This document shows positions 1 through 9,846 of a stretch of DNA of 64,000 nucleotides, piece by piece. Position numbers and translations under genes: made by a program. A model generated the notes under the pieces. That model saw nothing but the letters and a program-made list of their open reading frames with translations, ran no database searches and had not been told where the DNA came from. Each line of letters starts with the position of its first letter. Position 1 is the stretch's first letter. The DNA is taken from positions 1 through 64,000 of the IMG/VR virus record IMGVR_UViG_3300032240_002557; one strand, 5' to 3'. The stretch comes from a virus.

Positions 1-3000
1 CGTTTGTTATGTTATACTCTTCGCTCTCCTCGTTATGTGGAAGTGAAATTGCAGTAAGAGGAGGATTAAAAGGACTTCCGCTGATATTAAAATCGGAAGG
101 AAGTTTAGAATATCCCCTAACCTTGTAATAAAATTTAGATATTCCAGGATCTTTAGAAGCATTGAGCTGTTCTGCTGCTTCGTAAAGATCTAGATAATTT
201 ACACTAGGATCGGGAGAAGATCTATTACCAAGTACTATTCCTTGGGTATTTTTTCCTACTTTTAATTGATCCCCACTTTGAAGATTATAAAGATTAAATC
301 CACCAAGCCAATCGAAATGATAATCATACATACCCCAGGTTTGACCGTAAAGATTATCCCACTCTAAAAGATCAAACTGATCCCAATCCATTTTTTTAGT
401 TCCATAATATCTTATGTTGTCAACCGGTATTTCTCCGCTGAAAGAATAATCTACGTAATCGCTATATGGATTAACACCCCCGATTAAAACAGCATTTGAA
501 GATTGAGAAATAGAATATCCGTCATAAAGATAAATTTCTCCATTTCCGATAAAATCTAAAGTTGTACCGTTTAAGGTTGCACCTGAATCTAAAGGTGCTT
601 CGAATGTTAATTCAAACCAATCCTGTACCAAAGGTGATGTTACAGTCGTTGATTGAATGTCTTTAATTTTAAACTTAGGTAGCTTATTTGAATTATTTAC
701 TGCTCCTCTGAAATTATTTAATGTTGTAGATAGATCGTTGTAAAATTCAACTCTGGCTAAATTTTTTCCGTTATAGCTGATCTTTAAAGATCCCTCTTTA
801 ACTACTGAAAATTTAGTAGGATCGACGCTTGAATCCAATATTATAGGAAGTGTAAATCCGGTAGAAGTAACATTAAAAATTTTATAAGAACCTGAAAGAT
901 TTCCTGATCCATTATTATGATCATCGAATAATGTTACGTATTCGCCATTAGCTAAATTATGTGGAAGATAGCTAGGATTTATAGTTACCAATACAGGGCC
1001 TTTACCACTAGTTCCGTAAGTGGAAGTAAATGCACTACAAACCATTCTCTTAAGGCCAACTTTTATAGTTGTTTCTGCTTGAGTCTCGGGGAATTTTTTG
1101 AGCACTCTGCATTCTTGACCTTCATTATACTGATTACCATAATTAGAATAATTCAGAACATCCGAAGATGCAGCAGGTTGATATAACGGTCTTTCGACAG
1201 GAAAAACCCAAGAAGCCTGATAGTTGTCCCAATGAGACGTTGAATTCTCCCAGGTATAAACTTCTGCCTCCCTAAATCTAGCAACATTTGTTAATTCTAT
1301 CTCTCTATTCTTAACCTCTATGCTTTCGTTATAGTAAGCTGTACAAATATCATTGAAGCCGTTCCATACTCTGCATTTAACGGAGTATATTCCTGCATAC
1401 GGTAATACTATTGGTAATTTGTAATAGTCGCTTATACGGCCTCTAAATTCGAAATTAAAGGGGATATAATCTTTCTTAGTGACTGTCCATTCTATTTCAT
1501 AGAATCCACCAAATCTAATATTGTCCCAAGAATAATACCCGTCAGAATTGAACGAATAATCGTAATACTCTAGATTAAGATTTTTTTCAAATATATTTAC
1601 AACTTCAACCTCCCAAAGATCTATAACCCCTTCTTTTTTACTCCAAAGTAATTTTAAAACTGCATCACCAGTTGTGATATTATAAGAATTAACCTGGCAA
1701 AGAAATTGATAATCAGGATCTAAAGAAGACGTGAATTTAACCTGTACCTTTCCATTGGATGGATTTAATATATCTAATCCAGCAGGAAGCGTGACATCGA
1801 ATAAATTACCAAAGATAGTTCCTAAATCAAATCTAAGACTAAAAGAAGAAGCCACAAAATTATCACCGGTATAATTTTGTATATCCGAGGTAGATGCAGT
1901 TTGTGTTGGGTATGTCGAAATGTTTCTATCAAGATTTTCCCATCTACTGTTTACTTCGTCCCAAGAAAGATTAAATGATGTTATTTCTAAGACTGTTGGG
2001 AATCCAGCAGGAACTTCGTTCTTCTTCCCATCAACGTGTCTAAAATATCCTCCGTTTTTGGTATCTCCGTCACCCAACTTATAAACACCAACGTTCTGTG
2101 TGTTTCTCTCGACGTAGAATGCTTTAATAGCATCTGCTAATTTTTTGGAATCACTTCCTTTTAGCTGAGGATTAAGAGCACTTGGCATTACTGTATTTCC
2201 GTATGTACTAAACTGAAAAGTAAGGGGATCCGGGCCTACATAAGGAACATAAGGTAATTCGTTAGTTAATCTGTTCTGAAAAGGTCTTAGATCTTCAATA
2301 TACCCATAATTGGGGGTAAACTCAACAGATATGTCTAATCCTTGATTTAGCTCGTCTATCTTTAAATTATCAACCCATCCTCTTGTTTTGTAAATACTAA
2401 AATAAACACCTTCTCCCGTTATATCAATTATTCTAGCATTAAGCGGAAGAAAATCTTTTTTAAGCTTTTCTCTTAATGCAAACAATTTCATCAAAACTTC
2501 TTCAGGCGAAAATACAAAAGCATCTTTAACTATAGGATAATCAAATTCGTCATACGTATCAGGAACTACTTCGTTTATATCATAAAATAAACCAAATAAA
2601 GCAGTTTTTTTATAAGTAGAAGAAGGATAAATCTGTTCTAACTGTGATTTTAATCCATATGTTCCGTCTGCTCTTTTTCCGTAGACTTCGACCTGTTTAT
2701 ACTTTCCAGAATTCTCGTCATCTAAAAGATTTGATATTAAGGTTGTTTGATCTTTTGGAGCAGAATTTAATTTTGAAATAAATTTAGAATTCTCTTTAAT
2801 GGCAGATACCTGTGTATCAGATTTTTTAACATTTAACCAATACTCTTTAATTCTAAGATCATAATAACCAAAAAATCTTATAGCATTGACTAAGCCTTTA
2901 TAAGAACCTAAGTAGGGATATATTTCATGTCCTTCAAGAAGAAGTTCTTTTCTTTTTAGGTTTAAAATCTGTTTATCCGTTAAGGGTTCTTCCGGGTCAC

Positions 3001-4075
3001 TATCTCTAAGAATGAAAGCATCCTCAGAATTTAATCTTCTGCCAAAGTTACTAAGTAGTGTTTGGTATCTTTCATCTTCACCTACTGTTTCGCCGTGAAT
3101 TTCTATTCTAGCTATTATTTTAGGATATCCTAGAGAAAGATCCTCTATAACTAAGGTTCTTCCAAATATTCCTTCCTCTGGAGAGATTAATGCAATATTA
3201 ACATAAATACTAGACGATTCAATATCGTCAGTTACCCTCTGTCCATTTACTATGTTTTCATTAGGATCAAATCCTATTTTAAAATAAGATTTCTCTAGTT
3301 TATTAAGAACCGGATTATCTAGATCAGGATCCTCTATTAATTCGTATTGATAGATGTAGCTAGAAACATCATTTCTTTCCTCAACTGGGTAAACGAAAAT
3401 AGTAGTATCTGGTATTGTTACGTTACAAACCTTGTTTAAATAAATCTTATCGGTTTCAACCTTAATTATTCTACAATCTTTAGGTATACCATCACCCAGT
3501 ATGTGAAGATAATCATTATTTGTTTTTAAAGAAGTTAAATCTGCAGTTGTAGTTATATAATCATTTCCAGCAGTAATAGATCCTTTAAAAGAATTAAAGG
3601 CATCAAAATCTAAAATATTTCTAGTTGTTTCAAAAGAAGATCTCCAAACATTAAAAACTAAAGGAACATTAGAATCATTGTAAGCAGAAGGATTTTCTAA
3701 TTCTATTTTATTGTTTGTAGTATCAATCGAAACTATTTTATTTCCATTAGGAAATTGGGATGTAAATAAACTACTTCCAACGAATTCTAAAAGTGGCGAT
3801 ACGTCTGTCTTTACTATATTAGAACCAGCTACAAATTGTCCATAAATTCCAGATGCAGATGTTGCTGCAGCAGTATCTGGAGTGATGTGTGGATATCCGT
3901 AAACCGTTTCGCCATTGCCATTCTTAAATGTTTCTAAAATAAAAAAGTGCTCTATCTCAAAAAGATCAGTAGAAACTTTAGGAAGCATAAGTCTTGCCTC
4001 CCAAAAATCACCATTCCAGATAAGATTTGTTTGATGTCCTGATTTATTAAAGAATAAAAGATTTTTATAATTCAT
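1..4075 (-). CDS. Giant baseplate/tail structural protein, probable gp7-position wedge protein (3' part cut by window edge)
   Basis: An open reading frame starts at ATG 4075 and stays open to the left edge, so at least 1358 residues are present and the C-terminus is missing. I checked the frame at the start, near 3000, 2050 and 1000, and at the edge; it reads without stops each time. Its start overlaps the stop of the preceding small gene by one base (TAATG). It lies directly after gp25 and gp6, the place of the large wedge protein gp7 (1032 residues) in T4, and the translation is beta-rich and polar like baseplate arms and fibre-bearing proteins. I see no catalytic motif. Assignment to gp7 rests on position and size only; a gp10- or fibre-like protein is possible. 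Confidence 0.6.
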   Translation of the reverse strand, partial: MNYKNLLFFNKSGHQTNLIWNGDFWEARLMLPKVSTDLFEIEHFFILETFKNGNGETVYGYPHITPDTAAATSASGIYGQFVAGSNIVKTDVSPLLEFVGSSLFTSQFPNGNKIVSIDTTNNKIELENPSAYNDSNVPLVFNVWRSSFETTRNILDFDAFNSFKGSITAGNDYITTTADLTSLKTNNDYLHILGDGIPKDCRIIKVETDKIYLNKVCNVTIPDTTIFVYPVEERNDVSSYIYQYELIEDPDLDNPVLNKLEKSYFKIGFDPNENIVNGQRVTDDIESSSIYVNIALISPEEGIFGRTLVIEDLSLGYPKIIARIEIHGETVGEDERYQTLLSNFGRRLNSEDAFILRDSDPEEPLTDKQILNLKRKELLLEGHEIYPYLGSYKGLVNAIRFFGYYDLRIKEYWLNVKKSDTQVSAIKENSKFISKLNSAPKDQTTLISNLLDDENSGKYKQVEVYGKRADGTYGLKSQLEQIYPSSTYKKTALFGLFYDINEVVPDTYDEFDYPIVKDAFVFSPEEVLMKLFALREKLKKDFLPLNARIIDITGEGVYFSIYKTRGWVDNLKIDELNQGLDISVEFTPNYGYIEDLRPFQNRLTNELPYVPYVGPDPLTFQFSTYGNTVMPSALNPQLKGSDSKKLADAIKAFYVERNTQNVGVYKLGDGDTKNGGYFRHVDGKKNEVPAGFPTVLEITSFNLSWDEVNSRWENLDRNISTYPTQTASTSDIQNYTGDNFVASSFSLRFDLGTIFGNLFDVTLPAGLDILNPSNGKVQVKFTSSLDPDYQFLCQVNSYNITTGDAVLKLLWSKKEGVIDLWEVEVVNIFEKNLNLEYYDYSFNSDGYYSWDNIRFGGFYEIEWTVTKKDYIPFNFEFRGRISDYYKLPIVLPYAGIYSVKCRVWNGFNDICTAYYNESIEVKNREIELTNVARFREAEVYTWENSTSHWDNYQASWVFPVERPLYQPAASSDVLNYSNYGNQYNEGQECRVLKKFPETQAETTIKVGLKRMVCSAFTSTYGTSGKGPVLVTINPSYLPHNLANGEYVTLFDDHNNGSGNLSGSYKIFNVTSTGFTLPIILDSSVDPTKFSVVKEGSLKISYNGKNLARVEFYNDLSTTLNNFRGAVNNSNKLPKFKIKDIQSTTVTSPLVQDWFELTFEAPLDSGATLNGTTLDFIGNGEIYLYDGYSISQSSNAVLIGGVNPYSDYVDYSFSGEIPVDNIRYYGTKKMDWDQFDLLEWDNLYGQTWGMYDYHFDWLGGFNLYNLQSGDQLKVGKNTQGIVLGNRSSPDPSVNYLDLYEAAEQLNASKDPGISKFYYKVRGYSKLPSDFNISGSPFNPPLTAISLPHNEESEEYNITN

Positions 4076-4329
4076 TATCTAACATACTTATTATTCTTAG
4101 GAACTCTGTAATTAACAAAATTCTTAATCCATTTGGTAGATTCTATCATTCTAAAAACTACCTTCTCTATAGATGCAAGTATACTAGTTCTATTAGTGTC
4201 TCCAGCTAAAGTTATACTAGATAGTGTTTTATTAAATATTTGACCCTCGTAATCAAAACCAACGTTTGTTCTATTATCGTTTGTTGATTCAATATAATCA
4301 TGATAACTTTTTCTTTCAGTAGTAAACAT
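4075..4329 (-). CDS. Small protein between gp6 and the giant baseplate protein
   Basis: This 84-residue protein has no motif I recognise. It begins 4 bases after the gp6 stop and its own stop overlaps the next ATG by one base, so it is translated as part of the baseplate operon. It is polar, with a short hydrophobic patch near residues 50-60 and a basic C-terminus. By position it may be a small baseplate or assembly protein. The tight spacing on both sides is the main evidence that it is real. Confidence 0.6.
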   Translation of the reverse strand: MFTTERKSYHDYIESTNDNRTNVGFDYEGQIFNKTLSSITLAGDTNRTSILASIEKVVFRMIESTKWIKNFVNYRVPKNNKYVR

Positions 4330-4333
4330 CGTA

Positions 4334-6058
4334 TTAATTAGTTGTATTAATTATAGCCTTTTTGCTCTTCATATTAATTTCAGTATTGTACGTAATAGGA
4401 ATCGTTTTTCTGATATCAATATTAACAGAAGAAAGTTTATTTAAATCCGCTCCTCTGTCATAGTACAAACCAGCTCTATCATTCCATCCGCCGCCAATAA
4501 TAACTATTTCATCTTTATCAAAAATAATATCACCAAATTCATCTAAACCTAAAACTATAGATTTTTTAGGATCTGTATCAGGAAGCGTTTCTACGCTCTT
4601 AGCATAGATCTCATTCTTTTCTGAGATGAAGAATACAGTAACGGAATCAACGCCAGAAATAGACTCTACAATAGCAATTAAATCAGATCTAGGTATTCTA
4701 TCTCTTCTTCTGATGCTTAAGAAATAAGAACTTAAAGAATCAACAATTTGTCCTTTGACAGTATCGGGATCATATCCTTCAAAGATACTAATTAAAACAT
4801 TAACAACGTACCTAGATATTGTAGGATCTATAATCTTAACTTCTGTCGTAACTATCTTTTGCCCGCTTTCTTCCACAACTTGTAAAAGTCTAGTTTTTTC
4901 TGTATCGCTAAGAATGAACGATGTTTCTTTTATATCAAAATACGTCTCACTAGTCTTAAGCGTTTTATTAATATCCGGAACTAATAAAACATATATTATA
5001 TTATCATCGTCCAAATACTGATCATCAAAAGTTGAAAATGCTTCTATAATAGAAAAAGTACCAAACTTCTCAAAGAACGTTATGTAATTTTCAGCATTAG
5101 CAAGAACATATGATCTTGATGTTTTGGGTGCAAGTATTCTGGTTAATTCGATAGATTCTTTATCGGTACCTAACTGAGGAGCTGTAATACAACTTATTTT
5201 AAGAAATTCGTTTAAGGACACACTATTCCCAAAAGAATCAGTAGCTTGATCGTTAAATTCAAATGTTATCTTGTTTGGTTCAATTGCATTTATATTTCCA
5301 TTTGATCCAACAGTCTCTAAATATTGAACTTGTATAGTAGATCCTAAAGCTGGTGTTTTTCCAAAATTTACCGTTCCAAAAATAACATCAATACCGTTGG
5401 ATATTCCGGTTTTAACTAAGCATCCTTTGTAATCGTATGGAATATCATAAAGTGAATCATAAACCTTCCATTCCTCACTATCAACAAATACTTTAACCTC
5501 AAAATTATCAATTGCTGAAGTTACTCTATCTGATATGTTATAGCTTTGTAAAAGATTACCATTACCTGTGAAAGAAGATGTTTTTATTGTCCCTTCCATA
5601 ATCTCACATGTAACATAAGAAGAATTATTTAAATTAATTCTCGTATAATCTTGCTTGGTGTTTAGAACATAATTTGTACCCCCATTAGAAAACATCAATT
5701 TAGCATATTTAGGAATTAGAATAGCTGATCCCCCAACTGAGGAAGAATCTGTTCCGTTCCATGTTATTTTAACTTGACCTCTAGCAGCAGTACTTCTTGA
5801 AGCATTATGACCGGTTAGTGCTGCTAATCCATAAACAGAGCTTTCTCTGGTTGCACTTTGTATGTTTAATTCAGTAATTGAATCCTCTATAAAGAATAGA
5901 ATTAATTGGCTTAAGTTTTGAAGAACAAACAGAATCTGTCCCCATGCTGATGCAACTGTAAAAAGTTGATTAGCCTGGTTATATCTTTTTTGTATGAGCT
6001 CAAGAGTGTCCTGCAATAGGTCCTGTATCTTAGCCCGATTTTTTTTAAATAAATCCAT
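4334..6058 (-). CDS. 6: Baseplate wedge protein, gp6-like (J-like family)
   Basis: This 574-residue protein resembles T4 gp6, which forms the inner ring of the baseplate with gp25 and gp53. The N-terminal 130 residues carry the helical start and the ATRESSVYGLAALTG segment typical of gp6/J-like wedge proteins, where aligned chains read a similar R-x-S-x-hh-x-LA pattern. The rest is a mixed alpha/beta body ending in a beta-rich domain. T4 gp6 is 660 residues, so the length is close. It follows gp25 by 3 bases, the same order as in T4. Start at ATG 6058 is the only good one in that spacing. Confidence 0.8.
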   Translation of the reverse strand: MDLFKKNRAKIQDLLQDTLELIQKRYNQANQLFTVASAWGQILFVLQNLSQLILFFIEDSITELNIQSATRESSVYGLAALTGHNASRSTAARGQVKITWNGTDSSSVGGSAILIPKYAKLMFSNGGTNYVLNTKQDYTRINLNNSSYVTCEIMEGTIKTSSFTGNGNLLQSYNISDRVTSAIDNFEVKVFVDSEEWKVYDSLYDIPYDYKGCLVKTGISNGIDVIFGTVNFGKTPALGSTIQVQYLETVGSNGNINAIEPNKITFEFNDQATDSFGNSVSLNEFLKISCITAPQLGTDKESIELTRILAPKTSRSYVLANAENYITFFEKFGTFSIIEAFSTFDDQYLDDDNIIYVLLVPDINKTLKTSETYFDIKETSFILSDTEKTRLLQVVEESGQKIVTTEVKIIDPTISRYVVNVLISIFEGYDPDTVKGQIVDSLSSYFLSIRRRDRIPRSDLIAIVESISGVDSVTVFFISEKNEIYAKSVETLPDTDPKKSIVLGLDEFGDIIFDKDEIVIIGGGWNDRAGLYYDRGADLNKLSSVNIDIRKTIPITYNTEINMKSKKAIINTTN

Positions 6059-6061
6059 GTT

Positions 6062-6433
6062 TTAAATTACCTTTATTCCTAATATTGGGTCACCCTTAAT
6101 AGCAAATTCAATCACGCAACTATCTCTAGTTTCCCCTTTAAAAAATCCAAGTTGAAAGTCTACAGCCAGTATTCCCCTAGCAAATGGACAATAAGTATAT
6201 AATTGTAGATTTATTGCCTCCTGTAGTTCCCCCTGAGACACCTCAAAATCGAATATAAGAGATTCTAGGTCTATTCCAAAGAAAGGATCCCCAAGAACAG
6301 TTCCTGGCTTAGTAAGCATAATTTGCTTAATCATGCCTATAGCAGACTCCACAATATCATCTGTTTCTAGCTTATCCGCTTCGTAAAGTGGATCATCAGG
6401 ATTTCTAGGATATATGTCAACTATTTTGATCAT
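6062..6433 (-). CDS. 25: Baseplate wedge protein gp25 (GPW/gp25 family)
   Basis: At 123 residues this is near the length of T4 gp25 (132). It carries the family pattern around residues 35-60: a helix ending in LTKPGTVLGDPFFG, matching the T-x-PGer-x-x-P-x-FG core, followed by the long helix and the strand pair that form the lysozyme-like fold seen in GPW/gp25 proteins. Gp25 seeds sheath polymerisation at the baseplate. It sits just before gp6, as in T4. The upstream 47 bases hold an AT-rich stretch ending ATATATAGGGATA before the ATG, which may be a promoter but is not the common box found elsewhere here. Confidence 0.85.
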   Translation of the reverse strand: MIKIVDIYPRNPDDPLYEADKLETDDIVESAIGMIKQIMLTKPGTVLGDPFFGIDLESLIFDFEVSQGELQEAINLQLYTYCPFARGILAVDFQLGFFKGETRDSCVIEFAIKGDPILGIKVI

Positions 6434-6480
6434 TATCCCTATATATTTGAAAAAATAAGAGGAAGGTAATTAAAAGGGGA

Positions 6481-7254
6481 TTAATTCCACTGTAAGAAAT
6501 AACTAGGTGTATTTTCAGATTTAATCATATCCATAACCTCGGTTCTCTCTGCTTGTCCAATTGATTGGATAGCAGCAGCATTGATAGTAACGCCTCCTGG
6601 TAATTGATAACCAAATGTCCCTAAAAGTCTTCCTATATTGATCTTAGCTTCTGCTAAAACATATCTAACGAACAGTTCATCGGAATAAAGGTTCTCATCA
6701 GGGATAGCAACGCAAACTCTTAACCCAACATCCACACCACCAACTGTTAATCCTGCTGCTGTTGTTCTATTTGGGTCTCTGCCTAAGATGGTTAATCTTT
6801 TAGTGTTTTTATTGAAATTAAAAGCAAAAGTAGTTAAAAGAAATGCCTTAGCTAAATCAAAGAATGAGTATAGGACTGTTCTATAAACAAGGTTGTCACC
6901 AACAAAAGGGCTAAGCATAAGTTCAGACCCTAAAAGTTTACTGTCTCCAAAGTCTTTATCGGGAGTACCTGTTAAACCAGCTCCACCAACTTCTCTAACA
7001 TCATAAACACTTATGATACAATCTGGTAGTTGAACTTGTCTGGTTTGAAGAAATGCAGGATGTGAAAAAAGTTGAGCACCTAAAATCATAATTCGATCCT
7101 CAACAGCATATTGATAATTATCATAAAAATAAGCTTTAGCTCTTTTTATTATCCTTTTTATTTCTTGATCGTTTAAGGCATACGGTAAAGCACAGGAATG
7201 AGAAATATCATCTTTAACTTCTTGTATTAGAGCTTCTTCTGTTGTAGTTGCCAT
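6481..7254 (-). CDS. Virion structural protein, possible neck/connector protein
   Basis: This 257-residue protein begins with a helical N-terminus (residues 15-50, rich in Lys/Arg and aromatic residues) and continues with a LPDCIISVYDVREV strand motif near residue 80 and several more strands. This plan, helices then a beta sandwich, is seen in neck and head-tail connector proteins of T4-like phages, and the size fits T4 gp14 (256). The resemblance is to the general plan only. It is the last gene before gp25 and follows the amidoligase-like gene with a 2-base gap. A baseplate role is equally possible. Confidence 0.45.
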   Translation of the reverse strand: MATTTEEALIQEVKDDISHSCALPYALNDQEIKRIIKRAKAYFYDNYQYAVEDRIMILGAQLFSHPAFLQTRQVQLPDCIISVYDVREVGGAGLTGTPDKDFGDSKLLGSELMLSPFVGDNLVYRTVLYSFFDLAKAFLLTTFAFNFNKNTKRLTILGRDPNRTTAAGLTVGGVDVGLRVCVAIPDENLYSDELFVRYVLAEAKINIGRLLGTFGYQLPGGVTINAAAIQSIGQAERTEVMDMIKSENTPSYFLQWN

Positions 7255-7256
7255 CT

Positions 7257-8714
7257 TTAATTTTTATTTTTAAAAAGCTTATTAACTAAGAATGATGGTT
7301 TAGAATTATTTAAATCATCAAACCCGGTTAATGCTCCTTTAGAATCGTTATAGTTCCTATCAGCGAATATGTTGCCTCTAAGCATTTTTTCTCCTTTACC
7401 TTTTCCTTTACTTTTTCCATCAGCAGCATTGGATATTATCTCTGTAGTATCTGAAATATAAGCAAGAGAGGTGATATATCCAGATCTAATAACGCCACCA
7501 GTAACTTCACAGCTTATTTCTTTGTCCCTAGAATCTATGTACGAATTTATGACTGTATTACTTGGACCAAGTGTACAGTCTATGATTTTAGAGTCTTTAA
7601 TATTATTATGCATAACGGCCTCGCAATCTTCAAATTGGCAATTTTTAAATTGGCTACCAAATAATCTGCAATTAGCTATATTACCTTCTATTTCACATTC
7701 TATTAGATCTAAATCTTTTAGCATGCTTGCAACCTGGGTCTTACCGTCTTTTAATTGGTATCTAGAAATCTGGGTATCGTAATTCAAGAATCCTTCAGTT
7801 ATACCATTTTCAACTATTAAAGAATACAGCAAATGCCTCATCTCGTTGAAGTATGTTTTAATTATTTGAAGATCTTCCCTTAAATCAACAGTAACGTGCA
7901 AATCTTTATAGTTCATCATAAATGATTCTGCATCAATAAATGTCTCAGTCTCTTTGTAGATCTTTGAAATTAATTCGCTCAGTATTTCTGTTTCTTTTTG
8001 ATTTAAAGTATCGTTATCTAAAATGGAGGAGAAAGTATGTGTTATGACATAATCTATAACTTCTTTTATCTCAGTGTACTTCTTTTGATAATCCGTACCA
8101 CCCATGTATCTAACCTCCATGTATCCATCTTCAAGCTTTGTTAGATTAATGCCCATGTTTTTTTCTGTATAAACAGTATAGGCATTTCTATCCCCAAGAA
8201 TATTTCTATTTCTACGAATGAATTTATTTGCTGGAATAATTCTCTTAATAGATTTTGCATATAAAGATCCCCTTCTTTCTGGGAATCTTTTCCAAATATA
8301 TTCTTCGTCAAATCCTAAAACGAATTTCAAAGGATTTAAATTGCCAAACTCAATAAGTGTTGGATATTTGTTTCTATCAAAACTTAAACCAAATTGAAGA
8401 GCGCATCTTTCACTAGTGTATCCATTATCGTCTATCCATTTAAGGATTCTGATTAAAACCGGAATGGCCTCAAAATAATCCATCGGACCAGTTATAAGCT
8501 CGACCATCTTAAGTCCGCCTGAAAAATCTGGTTCTAACTTAAAAATATCACGAGTTGGGGAAAATTTAGAGTGGTATTTTCTAAAGACTTTTACCTGTTT
8601 CCCTAAATCTTCCCCAATTTTTTCAGCTATCTCATCTCTAGAAAAGGATGACATAAACTCGAATTCAAATCCGATTTTAGCTGCGTAATAAAAATTTTGA
8701 TCAAGTATTTTCAA
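7257..8714 (-). CDS. Amidoligase-like protein with C-terminal pentapeptide-like beta region
   Basis: Residues 10-120 look like the amidoligase/glutamate-cysteine ligase (COOH-NH2 ligase) fold: an N-terminal IGFEFEF strand giving the E-x-E metal motif, a D-x-SGG-x-KM-x-ELITGP segment with the conserved Asp and Glu, and a C-ALQFGLSFD strand standing where family members read CG-x-HVH. These enzymes join an amine to a carboxylate using ATP. Residues about 330-400 carry short repeats of the CxFxxCxF/IxDC kind, suggesting a small right-handed beta helix. The C-terminus is basic and Gly/Lys-rich. The gene overlaps the S1-like gene by 14 bases and lies inside the tail module. The histidine of the HVH element appears replaced, so activity is uncertain. 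Confidence 0.5.
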   Translation of the reverse strand: MKILDQNFYYAAKIGFEFEFMSSFSRDEIAEKIGEDLGKQVKVFRKYHSKFSPTRDIFKLEPDFSGGLKMVELITGPMDYFEAIPVLIRILKWIDDNGYTSERCALQFGLSFDRNKYPTLIEFGNLNPLKFVLGFDEEYIWKRFPERRGSLYAKSIKRIIPANKFIRRNRNILGDRNAYTVYTEKNMGINLTKLEDGYMEVRYMGGTDYQKKYTEIKEVIDYVITHTFSSILDNDTLNQKETEILSELISKIYKETETFIDAESFMMNYKDLHVTVDLREDLQIIKTYFNEMRHLLYSLIVENGITEGFLNYDTQISRYQLKDGKTQVASMLKDLDLIECEIEGNIANCRLFGSQFKNCQFEDCEAVMHNNIKDSKIIDCTLGPSNTVINSYIDSRDKEISCEVTGGVIRSGYITSLAYISDTTEIISNAADGKSKGKGKGEKMLRGNIFADRNYNDSKGALTGFDDLNNSKPSFLVNKLFKNKN

Positions 8715-9825
8715 TTTTTTGCTTTAAATAGAGTTTAGAACTCTGTAGCTCGACGTCCAAGACTGTGCAATCTAGTTCTTCACCGACTTCATAATCTTTT
8801 GGATTCTTAGCTAAATAGTCCCTTTCGACCAGTCCTGTGATGTTATTCTCGAGTTTTACGAAGACTCCAAAATTCTTCACTTTAGTGACTGACCCTCTAT
8901 ATATTTTATTTTCTCTATCTTCCGATAAAGATACGTCCCTAAGTTCTTGTAAATCCTTATCTTTTCCTTCCGGCGGGTTTAATTTCAAAACTATTCTACT
9001 AGGATTTCTGAAATCAGAAACAAAGAATGAGATAGATTGACCCGGATTTAAATCCATTTTGATACCAGCATTCTGGAATTCTTCTGCCGGGATTAATCCA
9101 GTATAGTACTCGTCCCACTCAACAAATACACCAGCAGGTGAAGTACCTGTAGCAGTACCTGTATATTTTTGGGTCAATGATAATTCTTCAACCTTAGCAT
9201 TAATAACGTTCTTAAGGTATTTCTTAAAGGAAACAACAAAAATGTCTCTCTTTTCATCATACGTCTCAATCATTACATTCAAAGTTTTGCCTACAAAAGA
9301 AGAAAAATCTATAATTCTATTAGCAGCTGCCAATGATCCAGGAAGGAAACATTTAATACCGGAAAGATTCACCATAAATCCGCCAGGACATGTTGAATCA
9401 ATTCTAACAGTATATGCACTGTTTTCGTCTTTGATTGCTTTAAGAAGTTCGGTTTTTAATGAATTCTCATAGCCGGAAGCTAACGATCCATTATAAGATC
9501 CGCTCTTATCTTTAAAAATAACAACATCTAAATTATATCCCTCAACTACTTCTAATTCAGGAAATCCTAATCTTTTAATTGCTTTCTTTTCTTTTGTTAA
9601 ATCAATAGCAACAGATTGACCTAATGATGTTTCTCCGATTGCTTGATCTCCTCTAATTTGCGTAATAGTGACGTTTAGCACCTGATTCTCTTCTAATTCT
9701 TTGGAAGAAAATCTTGACATATCTTCTCCAAAGTTTTTGGTAAAGTTTCCTTCGTAGAGGTTATCCATGAAGGCTCTTTCCTCAGGAGAGTATACGTCTC
9801 TTGTGTACTGTCTTTGCCTAGCCAT
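8701..9825 (-). CDS. S1-domain repeat RNA-binding protein (ribosomal protein S1-like)
   Basis: This 374-residue protein is built of about four OB-fold S1 units, at roughly 47-115 (degenerate), 137-201, 218-285 and 306-370. The second has the typical GGF-x-V-x-h-x-G-x-x-x-FLPGS core, the third GVFVEW-x-x-x-x-GLIP, the fourth NFGVFVKL-x-x-x-x-GLV. Each ends with a basic-hydrophobic strand (FVVSFKKYL, SRIVLKL, SKLYLKQ). S1 domains bind single-stranded RNA; cellular S1 loads mRNA on the 30S subunit. The placing inside the baseplate operon is odd and hints that it may be virion-associated or a late translation factor. The N-terminal 45 residues are a helical extension of unknown role. Confidence 0.8.
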   Translation of the reverse strand: MARQRQYTRDVYSPEERAFMDNLYEGNFTKNFGEDMSRFSSKELEENQVLNVTITQIRGDQAIGETSLGQSVAIDLTKEKKAIKRLGFPELEVVEGYNLDVVIFKDKSGSYNGSLASGYENSLKTELLKAIKDENSAYTVRIDSTCPGGFMVNLSGIKCFLPGSLAAANRIIDFSSFVGKTLNVMIETYDEKRDIFVVSFKKYLKNVINAKVEELSLTQKYTGTATGTSPAGVFVEWDEYYTGLIPAEEFQNAGIKMDLNPGQSISFFVSDFRNPSRIVLKLNPPEGKDKDLQELRDVSLSEDRENKIYRGSVTKVKNFGVFVKLENNITGLVERDYLAKNPKDYEVGEELDCTVLDVELQSSKLYLKQKIENT

Positions 9826-9846
9826 TTTTTTTTTGTTTTTTGTTGG

